From Chloroflexota bacterium (GTDB taxonomy: Bacteria > Chloroflexota > Dehalococcoidia > UBA2979), in NCBI GenBank assembly GCA_009843585.1, contig VYDC01000031.1:1044-7859 (forward strand): 6,816 nucleotides of DNA. Direction: 5' to 3'. A program made the position numbers and the translations under genes. How positions within the stretch are numbered: position 1 is the first letter of the stretch; every line of letters starts with the position of its first letter. Positions 1 through 5,224 of the stretch are shown piece after piece. The notes beneath the pieces were generated by a model that ran no database searches, was not told the DNA's origin, and saw only the letters and a program-made list of their open reading frames with translations.

Positions 1-408
1 ACATGGGCCGCCCCGAGCCGTCCGTGCCCACAAGACAGCCCGATCGAGAGAGGAGGCTCCGATGCCGACGCGAGGCAAGCCTGCCGGAGGCGCTGCGTGA
101 GGCGCTCGGCGCCCTCAGCGACGGAGAGCCGCTCGCGGGGGGGCTCGAGCGATGATCCCCGCCGGGTTCGCCGTTGGCGTCGGCTCGTCCGAAACAGTCA
201 CCGACCCGGGCGTATGCTGGACCGGGCGCCTCCTGGCGACTCCGCCGAGGGAGGCACTCCGAGGTCGCCGGCGCGGGGCCCGCCATACCTCCGGGCCGGT
301 CCACGGGAGAGGACGACGCGATTCGCTCCCCGACCCCCGGTGCTGATCCGCAGAAGGGCCGGACGCGCGACCTGCTCAGTCGCGACCGCCCTAGCAGGGA
401 GAAGCGAG
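1..408. other. Gene-poor leader with a possible broken small ORF
   Basis: No recognisable gene lies here. A plus-strand frame is open from the left edge to the TGA at 153-155. It has an ATG at 3-5 and would encode 50 residues, or the tail of a gene entering from the left. Its last 24 codons, from 81, are mostly G/C-ending and read as a plausible helix (LPEALREALGALSDGEPLAG). A textbook Shine-Dalgarno, AGGAGG at 51-56, sits 5 nt before an ATG at 62. That frame stops after 12 residues at 98-100. A +1 shift near 80 would join it to the coding-like frame, so a small gene of about 30 residues broken by one indel is possible. From 156 to 395 I see nothing I can support; the TATGCT at 213-218 has no convincing -35 partner. 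Confidence 0.25.
397..401 (+). promoter_or_regulatory. Ribosome binding site of the broken nucleotidyltransferase
   Basis: GGGAG lies 7 nt before the ATG at 409, a normal spacing. It supports 409 as the original start of the now frameshifted MNT gene. Confidence 0.45.
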
Positions 409-690
409 ATGATCCCCACGATTGAAGAGCGGGCGGACGAACTGAAGCGTCTCTGCCTCGCCTACGGTGTGCAGCGGCTCGACCTCTTCGGGTCGGCCTC
501 GACGGCCTGTACGACGCGGATGAGGGCGACCTCGACTCTCTCGTCGAGTTCGGGCCAGCGGCCCTCGAGGCACACGCGGCGCATACTTCGGGCTACTGGA
601 AGCTCTGAGCAGACTCTTCGGGCGGCCTGTGGACCTGGCTGGTCGCGGCTCCATCGACCAGGGCGCGTTGCCGGTATCGTACACTTGTTC
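409..690 (+). pseudogene. Frameshifted MntA-like minimal nucleotidyltransferase remnant
   Basis: This is a decayed member of the minimal nucleotidyltransferase (MNT, Pol-beta-like) family, the antitoxin half of HEPN/MNT systems. Its pieces lie in three successive frames. The first frame, from ATG 409, gives MIPTIEERADELKRLCLAYG, then a strand ending LDLFGSAS (Gly-Ser of the active site). The second frame gives DGLYDADEGDLDSLVEFG, which holds the Asp-x-Asp metal motif, and ends at TGA 606-608. The third frame gives AYFGLLEALSRLFGRPVDLA, the usual helix and final acidic strand of the fold. The shifts fall near 496-503 and between about 545 and 581. The order and content match the family, so decay by two indels is a better explanation than chance. 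The right limit is approximate: family resemblance fades after about 640. No matching HEPN gene remains directly behind it. Sequencing error at two sites is the alternative. Confidence 0.75.
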
Positions 691-770
691 TCACACGAAG
701 AGCTCAGCATCGCGGACTTGGGGCAGCCGCCGCTGCCGCGATGGCCGAGGGAAGCGCGAGGGTGTGCGCC

Positions 771-777
771 GGAGAGG
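771..777 (+). promoter_or_regulatory. Ribosome binding site deciding the mntA start
   Basis: GGAGAGG lies 4 nt before the ATG at 782 (6 nt counting from the GGAGA core). It favours this ATG over the in-frame ATG at 797, which lacks a comparable site, and over the long upstream extension of the same open frame. Confidence 0.5.
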
Positions 778-781
778 CGAC

Positions 782-1087
782 ATGGTCGAGCGGGCGATGA
801 GCAGGGGAGAAGTGCTGGCGCTACTGCGTGAGCACAAGCCGGTGCTCGCAGAGCGCTTCGGCGTCGGTGACCTGGCGCTCTTTGGTTCCACCGCACGGGA
901 CGAGTCGGGGCCCGGCAGCGACATCGATATCCTCGTCACGCTTCCGGGCGCTCGCGGCTGGGGCGGCTACGGGCAGGTCCTGCGATACCTAGAGAGCCTG
1001 TTCGGCTGTGCCGTCGATCTGGTCGTGGAGACCGAGGTCCGGGGCGAGCTGCGGCCCTACATCGAGGCAGATGCCGAATACGTCTGA
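782..1087 (+). CDS. mntA: MntA-type minimal nucleotidyltransferase antitoxin
   Basis: A 101-residue minimal nucleotidyltransferase. In characterised HepT/MntA pairs this protein transfers AMP from ATP to a tyrosine of the HEPN toxin and so silences its RNase activity; that role is taken from the family. The active-site signature GSX10DXD is complete: Gly35-Ser36, ten residues, then Asp47-Ile-Asp49. The third acidic residue is probably Asp79 in the strand AVDLVVE. The length is normal for the family. The start was chosen for the GGAGAGG just upstream. The frame is open farther upstream and merges with the 3' piece of the decayed nucleotidyltransferase, but that stretch has no coding character. 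The last 17 nt overlap the HEPN toxin gene, indicating a two-gene operon with coupled translation. Confidence 0.9.
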   Translation: MVERAMSRGEVLALLREHKPVLAERFGVGDLALFGSTARDESGPGSDIDILVTLPGARGWGGYGQVLRYLESLFGCAVDLVVETEVRGELRPYIEADAEYV

Positions 1088-1448
1088 GGGACGATGGGAT
1101 GTCTACGTCCGGGACATGCTCGATGCCTGTGCGCGGATCGCCGACTACACCGCCGGGCTCGACCGCGAGGCTTTCATGGGCGCACGGGCGCTCTACGATG
1201 CAACGCTATGGAACATCGCGGTGCTGGGGGAGGCGGCCGGCAACGTCCCCGACATCGTCCAGCGGACTCACCCTGAGATTCCCTGGACGGACATAACAGC
1301 CACTCGCCACCGAATCGTGCACGGCTACGGCACCATCCGTGATCAAGTCGTCTGGGAGATCGTCAGGAGCGACGTCCCCGCGCTGATCCCTCAACTGCGG
1401 GAATTGCTCGAGGAGGCCGCGCGCCAGGACGATGCACATGCCACGTAG
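1071..1448 (+). CDS. hepT: HepT-like HEPN-domain ribonuclease toxin (DUF86)
   Basis: A 125-residue, all-helical HEPN-domain protein of the DUF86/HepT family, the RNase toxin of HEPN/MNT toxin-antitoxin systems. The catalytic RX4HXY motif is intact as RHRIVHGY: Arg79, His84 and Tyr86. In the studied system the motif tyrosine is the residue AMPylated by MntA. Other family hallmarks are the N-terminal YVRDMLDACARI helix and the segment NIAVLGEAAGNVP around residues 48-60. The ATG at 1071 lies inside the end of mntA, in another frame. The GAGG at 1064-1067 is rather close (3 nt), so translation is probably coupled to mntA. A later in-frame ATG at 1116 would remove part of helix 1. All key residues are present, so the toxin should be active if expressed. 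RNA target and physiological trigger cannot be read from the sequence. Confidence 0.9.
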   Translation: MPNTSEGRWDVYVRDMLDACARIADYTAGLDREAFMGARALYDATLWNIAVLGEAAGNVPDIVQRTHPEIPWTDITATRHRIVHGYGTIRDQVVWEIVRSDVPALIPQLRELLEEAARQDDAHAT

Positions 1449-1558
1449 TGCATCAGCGGCACGCCCGCTGCCCCCAACCGATCGGACGCGCTCGTGGTGA
1501 TCGAGGTGTTCGCGTCCGTCTGACGCGTATGGTCTCGAGAGGCTTGGGCACTTCTAGC

Positions 1559-1575
1559 ACGGGTGGGTTACCCGT
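1559..1575. terminator. Possible hairpin between convergent hepT and PPTase genes
   Basis: ACGGGT (1559-1564) and ACCCGT (1570-1575) form a 6-bp stem with a 5-nt loop in the 150-nt gap between two convergent genes. No T-tract follows on either strand. A competing pairing of GGGTGG (1561-1566) with CCACCC (1586-1591) also exists. The position suits a bidirectional terminator, but in GC-rich DNA such stems are common. Confidence 0.25.
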
Positions 1576-1598
1576 CGCCGCGGCGCCACCCCCGACGC

Positions 1599-2309
1599 TC
1601 AGTCTCGCGCGTCCACTGCCTGCGCAATCGCAGCCGCGAAGCGCTCGTCGCCGAGGTCCTCCAGGCGCCACACCACGCCGGGCGCCTGGGGTAGCTCGAC
1701 CTCGCCGCTCGTCTCGCCGTGGCGCATGGGGCCGGGGATCTGGAATGAGGCGAGATCCAGCCGGAAGCCCGCGCCGTGGGCCTTGAGCAGCGCCTCCTTC
1801 ATGGTCCAGAGCCGGAAGAACAGGTGAAGTCGCTCGGCGCCCTGCTTCGACTCCATCTCGGCCCGCTCTTGGTCCCCGAGAGCGGCATCGACGAGGAGAT
1901 CGAGCCTGCGGCGGTCCGCGCGTTCCTCGACGTCCACACCCAGCCGTCCTTCGGGTGCGATCGCGATCAGGCCGTGCTTGCCGCCGTGGCTGGCGCTGAA
2001 GCTGATGGCGGCGGGCTGGTCCCGCACCATCGCGAACGGCTTGCCATACGGCAGGATCTCAAACGCCAGTTCGTCGTTCCCGCACGCGAGCTCGCGGCAG
2101 AGGACGGCGCGGAGAGCGGCCCGCATCAGGACGAACCGCCGCCGGGCCGGGGCGTACTCAAACCGGCGCCAGCGGCTCAGCTCCCCCTCGTCCAGAGAGG
2201 TCAGCGCCGCCCGTTCGCGCTCGGGGTCCGGGGCGAGGTCGACGTGCAGGACCGTCGCAGGGCCGACGGTCTTGAAGTGCTGCCACCACGGCGCGGGAGC
2301 AGCGGGCAC
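1599..2309 (-). CDS. Sfp-type 4'-phosphopantetheinyl transferase
   Basis: A 236-residue Sfp/Gsp-type phosphopantetheinyl transferase. The family moves the 4'-phosphopantetheine arm of CoA onto a conserved serine of carrier proteins, turning apo-ACP into holo-ACP, with Mg2+. Three signatures are visible: ISFSASHGGKHGLIA around residues 102-116 (the CoA-contacting Ser-His), GVDVEE at 124-129 (Mg ligands Asp126 and Glu128), and FFRLWTMKEALLKAHGAGF at 164-182 (the WxxKEAxxK motif with Glu172 and Lys176). The length of about 230 residues marks the Sfp class, not the ~120-residue AcpS class. The start is a GTG at 2309 without a strong ribosome binding site; no better in-frame start is seen. The gene lies 49 nt behind an ACP gene on the same strand, so that ACP is the likely substrate. 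Which pathway they serve is not shown. Confidence 0.93.
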   Translation of the reverse strand: MPAAPAPWWQHFKTVGPATVLHVDLAPDPERERAALTSLDEGELSRWRRFEYAPARRRFVLMRAALRAVLCRELACGNDELAFEILPYGKPFAMVRDQPAAISFSASHGGKHGLIAIAPEGRLGVDVEERADRRRLDLLVDAALGDQERAEMESKQGAERLHLFFRLWTMKEALLKAHGAGFRLDLASFQIPGPMRHGETSGEVELPQAPGVVWRLEDLGDERFAAAIAQAVDARD

Positions 2310-2358
2310 GGAACCGGCGCGGTCCCGCCGCCGGGAGTCCCCCGGCGACCGCGACGGG

Positions 2359-2610
2359 TCAGGACACGTTGGCGTCGAGGTACTGGAGCAGGCCCCGCGG
2401 CGTGAGCAGGTCGTCGCAGTCGCCTGCGGTGATCGACACGCCGAAGTGGTCGTTGACGAGCCTCAGGAAGGCGATGATGTCGGCCGACGGGACGCCCGCG
2501 TCTGAGATGTCGCGATCCAGATTCAGCGGGTCACCCGCGTTTCGCCCCTCGATCTCCAGGTTGTCGTCGATCAGCTTGATCAGTCGTTCCTCGTTCGTCG
2601 CCACCACCAT
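2359..2610 (-). CDS. Stand-alone acyl carrier protein
   Basis: An acidic 83-residue protein with the size and layout of a discrete acyl carrier protein. Helix I is NEERLIKLIDDNLEI (6-20). A loop with DPLNLDRDISDAG follows, then GVPSADIIAFLRLVNDHFGV at 39-58, where Ser42 takes the place of the serine that carries phosphopantetheine. The usual DSL motif reads Pro-Ser-Ala, so it is not a typical fatty-acid ACP; specialised carrier proteins show similar variation. A last helix LTPRGLLQYLDANV closes the fold. The ATG at 2610 was chosen because the protein then begins at the domain boundary; the upstream extension of the frame is Arg-rich and looks non-coding. The ribosome binding site is poor. The PPTase gene follows 49 nt downstream and probably forms an operon with it. 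No ketosynthase, thioesterase or adenylation gene is in the window. Confidence 0.85.
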   Translation of the reverse strand: MVVATNEERLIKLIDDNLEIEGRNAGDPLNLDRDISDAGVPSADIIAFLRLVNDHFGVSITAGDCDDLLTPRGLLQYLDANVS

Positions 2611-2617
2611 GACCCAT

Positions 2618-2860
2618 CTACGGCGTGCACCCGCACGACCGACTCTGCTCACCGCGTCTTGACGGTCGGGACGGTACCACGCGGTCGACGGCATCTTCAA
2701 TCTCAGCCGCGGCGCCCAGAGTCCTCTCGAGTTGCCTGACCTCGCTGCCCGCCTCAGCCACGATCTGGTTCGCTCCCGCGACACGAGCGGCAAGGCCGAT
2801 ATGCTGTTGCTGGAAACTCATGGGCTGGTGGACCTCCGGGAGCGCGTGGAACTGCACCAC
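2618..2860 (-). CDS. Doubtful small helical protein before the ACP gene
   Basis: I do not recognise this 80-residue ORF. From a GTG at 2860 it reads VQFHALPEVHQPMSFQQQHI and continues as an Ala/Glu/Gln-rich helix around residues 20-58 that could be a coiled coil (NQIVAEAGSEVRQLERTL). The last 20 residues are Arg/Ser-rich and look poor. An ATG at 2821, 11 nt after GGAGG (2834-2838), would give a 67-residue form. The first 13 codons all end in G or C. The stop lies 7 nt before the ACP start, which would suit a three-gene operon. Against it, a plus-strand frame over the same stretch also has high G/C third positions, though it has no start codon before its middle. Treat as hypothetical. Confidence 0.35.
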   Translation of the reverse strand: MVQFHALPEVHQPMSFQQQHIGLAARVAGANQIVAEAGSEVRQLERTLGAAAEIEDAVDRVVPSRPSRRGEQSRSCGCTP

Positions 2861-2873
2861 TGACCGATAGGTG

Positions 2874-2896
2874 GCCCGTCCCCCCTTGCGACGGGC
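2874..2896. promoter_or_regulatory. 7-bp inverted repeat upstream of the DUF433 antitoxin
   Basis: GCCCGTC (2874-2880) and GACGGGC (2890-2896) form a perfect 7-bp inverted repeat around a 9-nt centre. It ends 34 nt before the antitoxin ATG, in the short gap between divergent reading directions. It could be an operator for antitoxin autoregulation or an RNA hairpin in the leader. No clear -10/-35 pair is visible, so the role is inferred from position only. Confidence 0.3.
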
Positions 2897-2930
2897 ACGC
2901 CGTAGGCCTCAGCATTGCGAGGTGATGACC

Positions 2931-3161
2931 ATGAAGACGCTGGACAGGATCACCATCGATCCCGAGGTGATGGGCGGTAAGGCCTGCATACGCGAGTTGC
3001 GGGTCACCGTGGGGACCGTGGTCGGGCTGCTGGCTGCTGGCCGCTCGGCTGCGGAGATCCTCGGCGCCTATCCCTACCTTGAACGCGAGGACATCGACCA
3101 GGCCTTGGCCTACGCGGTCTGGAGGCTGGAGGAACACGAGGTCCCCCTCTCGGCGCCGTGA
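2931..3161 (+). CDS. DUF433 family antitoxin
   Basis: A 76-residue protein of the DUF433 family, small winged-helix-like proteins usually found as the antitoxin partner of DUF5615 PIN-like toxins. The diagnostic start is complete: DRITIDPEVMGGKACIRELR (residues 5-24), followed by VTVGTVVGLLAAGRSAAEIL and the PYLEREDIDQALAYAVWR helix. The family usually has Pro where Ala18 stands in GGKACI. The ATG at 2931 was chosen because GAGG at 2919-2922 lies 8 nt upstream; an ATG at 2925 would add two residues. The stop TGA overlaps the GTG start of the DUF5615 gene by 4 nt (GTGA at 3158-3161), typical of translational coupling. It probably binds DNA and represses its own operon, possibly at the inverted repeat upstream. 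It appears intact although its partner is broken. Confidence 0.88.
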   Translation: MKTLDRITIDPEVMGGKACIRELRVTVGTVVGLLAAGRSAAEILGAYPYLEREDIDQALAYAVWRLEEHEVPLSAP

Positions 3162-3526
3162 GGCCGAAGCTCCTCCTCGACATGAACCTGTCGCCCGAGT
3201 GGGTGCCCACGCTGCAGGCACAGGGGTAGGAGGCAGTGCACTGGTCCGCTGTCGGCAACCCGCGCGCCACCGACAAAGAGATCATGGACTGGGCCGCCGC
3301 CAACCACCACGTTGTGTTCACGCACGACCTCGACTTCGGCACCATGCTCGCGCTCTCGCACGAAGCCGGCCCGAGCGTGCGTCAGGTCCGAGCGCAGAAC
3401 GTCCTGCCGGACCATCTGGGCGCTGCGGTCGTAGTCGCGTTGGGTCAGCATGAGGCAGACCTGTCGTCTGGAGCCCTCGTCGTGGTCGACGAAGGCCGTA
3501 GCAGGGTCCGGGTCTTGCCGATCTGA
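3158..3526 (+). pseudogene. DUF5615 PIN-like toxin gene with in-frame amber stop
   Basis: A DUF5615 family (PIN-like, Mut7-C related) putative nuclease toxin. The full frame has 122 codons before the final stop and keeps family similarity end to end, but codon 24 is TAG (3227-3229). Before it stands MRPKLLLDMNLSPEWVPTLQ with the first catalytic-type acid Asp8 in LLLDMNLS. After it come EAVHWSAVGNP, Asp39 in the ATDKEI segment, VVFTHDLDFG with Asp57 and Asp59, and the C-terminal strand GALVVVDEGRSRVRVLPI. Family members usually carry Trp or His between Gly and Glu here, so one G-to-A change in a Trp codon (TGG to TAG) explains the break. Restart at GTG 3236 or ATG 3284 would lose Asp8 and the first strand, so activity is unlikely. 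Sequencing error or amber suppression are the other options. Confidence 0.85.
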
Positions 3527-3918
3527 GGGCGCAGCTCTCGGGCCAGGGTGTCTCTCACCGCCCTCTGAGCGCGGGGGGCACCGACCGTACCCGCACGGGA
3601 GAGCCGATGGACTCCGCTTGACCGGATAGTCCAGCCCGCCCCGTCCCCCAGCGCAAGCGGGCACGCGACGGACCGGGCACGGCCCGTTCCGGCTGAAGGA
3701 GGGGGCGCTGCTCGTCGCCCGCGAGGTCGGCCGCGATGCCTACGAGTGCCGGCCGCTGCAGCCTCTGACCCGGGTCGAAGTGGCTGCGGCGGGTGCTCGT
3801 GGCCGGGAGGCGCAGGGCCGACTGATGGCCGTGGAGTATCTCCTGCCGTGCATGCGCAGAAGGCGAGCCAACGTAGTCGCGCAGCCAACTGACGGAGACG
3901 AGCGTGCGGCGGGTTCCG
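3527..3918. other. Intergenic region with a start-less coding-like frame
   Basis: This 392-nt gap has no complete gene I can support. A plus-strand frame opens after a TAG at about 3628 and lacks an ATG until about 3826. Between 3691 and 3765 nearly every codon ends in G or C and the translation is protein-like (FRLKEGALLVAREVGRDAYE, then CRPLQPLTRVEVA). It continues to about 3850 and then turns Arg-rich. I do not recognise the family; it may be a leftover of a deleted gene. An inverted repeat, CCGCTTG (3614-3620) and CAAGCGG (3654-3660), stands at its left side. Minus-strand frames here are long but Arg/Pro/Ser-rich and look like GC-driven shadows. Confidence 0.25.
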
Positions 3919-4356
3919 TTAGAACTGGTCGAGCAGGATGGAGTTGCCATCCGGGTCTTCGATGACGATGTGCGCGGGGCCCTCGTCCGCGGAGGCCGGG
4001 AGCGCTACCGCGGGGTCCTGGCCGTCCGGCATCTCGTGCATCAGCTCGGTCTCGAGGCCGCGCTCGGCGAGGCGGCGGCGCACGGCGCGCACGTCGGGCG
4101 GATTGAAGGTCAGGATGTTGCCCTCGAACATGCCCTCGAAGAGGCCGATCATCGCGCCGCCCTGGCGCATCATCATCCAGCGCTCGCCGCCGCCCAGAGG
4201 CTCGAAGCCGAGCTGCTCGTAGAACGCCTGCGAGACCGCGAGGTCGCGCACGGAGAGGCTCACCGAGAAGTAACCTAGGTTGGGGTCGCCCGCGGGGGGC
4301 GGCTCGGGCGGTTCTGGTGGCGCGCCGTCCCCCGCAGCGCTGTCTGCGTCGGACAT
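3919..4356 (-). CDS. Glyoxalase/bleomycin-resistance (VOC) superfamily protein
   Basis: A 145-residue VOC-superfamily protein of unknown substrate. Residues 1-26 are a Pro/Glu-rich flexible leader. The first beta-alpha-beta-beta-beta module begins at GYFSVSLSVRDLAVSQAFYE (28-47) and runs through WMMMRQGGAMIGLFEG to about residue 75. The second runs from PPDVRAVRRRLAERGLE to the hallmark HIVIEDPDGNSILLDQF at the C-terminus. Of the four metal-ligand positions known from glyoxalase I, Glu74 (GLFEG) and His129 (AHIVI) may match, while the first-strand position is Ser or Leu; this is not a confident metal enzyme. ATG 4356 has GGGGG 7 nt upstream. A GTG at 4437 would add 27 residues that look non-coding. 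Cytosolic, since no signal peptide or membrane segment is seen. The gene stands alone, 517 nt after the DUF1330 gene, so operon membership is doubtful. Confidence 0.88.
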   Translation of the reverse strand: MSDADSAAGDGAPPEPPEPPPAGDPNLGYFSVSLSVRDLAVSQAFYEQLGFEPLGGGERWMMMRQGGAMIGLFEGMFEGNILTFNPPDVRAVRRRLAERGLETELMHEMPDGQDPAVALPASADEGPAHIVIEDPDGNSILLDQF

Positions 4357-4873
4357 GGTCAGACCCCCGGGGAACAGGCGCAGGAGGCGCAGGTCGCTGG
4401 CGTAGGGAGTGTCGCACGGGTAGCGGGTGCGGGCCACGCGACGCGACGGCGCTGGTACCCCCGACGGCGTGCGCCGCCGCGGCAGCGGCTTGAAGTGCCG
4501 CGTCGACCTGCAGCTGTGCGGCGCCCACCAGCAGGGGATTGCCGGCGGCCGCTTCCTCCTTCGCGACGGGTACGCCTGCGGGAGACTCCGGCGGATTCGG
4601 ATGACTGGGCCGTGCGCCGCCGTCAGCAGCCCCGGCGGTGCGGCAGTCTGAAAGGTATCGGGGCGGCAGAATGGAAGGTACGTGCTCGCTCACCGACGGT
4701 AGGCGCGATAGGCACAGGACGGACCCGGCGCGCTCGAGCACGCCGCACGCCATGCGGGCCTCCCGCGCCTCCTGCGCGACCGCGCCGGCGACGAGGAGCA
4801 CCGCGTCCAGCATCCACGGCCGCTCCCGGGGCGGTCGTCCGTCCGCTGCCGCGGCGCCGGACGCGGTCCTCCC
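4357..4873. other. 517-nt gap with an unexplained coding-like block on the minus strand
   Basis: No gene can be assigned between the DUF1330 stop and the VOC start. On the minus strand an ATG at 4813 opens a frame in which 34 successive codons (4813 down to 4712) all end in G or C, encoding MLDAVLLVAGAVAQEAREAR and a further 14 residues. GGGAG lies 9 nt before this ATG. The G/C run then breaks off, with a weaker similar stretch near 4590-4450 (EEAAAGNPLLVGAAQLQVDA). The frame never closes before running across the VOC gene out of frame to 3740, so the whole 357-residue ORF cannot be a real gene. A truncated or frameshifted small gene is possible. No promoter for the VOC gene could be picked with confidence. 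Confidence 0.25.
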
Positions 4874-5179
4874 CTACGAGCCGGCGTCGGGGTCGTAGCC
4901 CTCCACCACCATCGTCCGCGAGCGCATGGACCGCTCGCGCAGGCCCTCGAGCGCGGCGTACTCGGGCGAGCTCATGAAGCCGCGCGCCCGCTCGAAGCTC
5001 TCGAACTCGACGATCACGATTCCGCGGGGCGTCCAGTCGCCCTCCGTGACCTCGACGGCTCCGCCGCGCGCCAGGAACCTGCCGCCGTGCGCCGCGATCG
5101 CCTCCGCGATCCGCGGCGCGAACTCGGCGAACGCCTCCCGGTTGAGGACCTCCCTGTCAACCAGCACGTACCCCTTCAT
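4874..5179 (-). CDS. DUF1330 family protein
   Basis: A 101-residue protein of the DUF1330 family, small dimeric alpha+beta-barrel (ferredoxin-like) cytosolic proteins with no settled biochemical role. The family pattern is clear from MKGYVLVDREVLNREAFAEF, through AEAIAAHGGRFLARGGAVEV and EGDWTPRGIVIVEFESFERA, to the SPEYAALEGLRERSMRSRTM helix and the final strand VVEGYDP. Length is normal. ATG 5179 is well supported: AGGAGAGGAG lies 9 nt upstream. The gene follows the permease gene by 45 nt on the same strand, so the two are probably co-transcribed; whether it acts on the permease substrate is unknown. Confidence 0.88.
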   Translation of the reverse strand: MKGYVLVDREVLNREAFAEFAPRIAEAIAAHGGRFLARGGAVEVTEGDWTPRGIVIVEFESFERARGFMSSPEYAALEGLRERSMRSRTMVVEGYDPDAGS

Positions 5180-5206
5180 GGGCAGCGACTCCTCTCCTGA
5201 GCGCCT

Positions 5207-5220
5207 GCGCGGGCCCGCGC
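5207..5220. repeat. 14-bp perfect palindrome between permease and DUF1330 genes
   Basis: GCGCGGGCCCGCGC is its own reverse complement and lies in the 45-nt gap. It is framed by an 8-bp direct repeat, GCGCCTGC, at 5201-5208 and 5217-5224. It could fold as a hairpin in the transcript or be a protein site, but a GC-only palindrome in GC-rich DNA may be chance. Confidence 0.3.
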
Positions 5221-5224
5221 CTGC

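Noticed and set aside
1776..2405. 209-residue plus-strand ORF
   Set aside because: Antisense shadow of the PPTase gene, whose motifs are clear on the other strand.
3555..3650. Possible tRNA-Ser/Leu-like 3' end on the minus strand (TCTCCCGTGCGGG)
   Set aside because: The T-arm does not pair, the TTCGA loop is missing and no acceptor stem can be built.
3614..3660. Inverted repeat CCGCTTG/CAAGCGG as an attachment site or terminator
   Set aside because: A 33-nt loop, no T-tract, no second copy in the window and no recombinase nearby; probably chance.
3110..3664. 184-residue minus-strand ORF over the DUF5615 gene
   Set aside because: Antisense to a recognised toxin family, with low-complexity Arg/Gly composition.
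3740..4813. 357-residue minus-strand open frame
   Set aside because: It crosses the VOC gene out of frame, and its C-terminal two thirds are Arg/Pro/Ala-rich, typical of a stop-free shadow in GC-rich DNA. Only the first 34 codons look coding.
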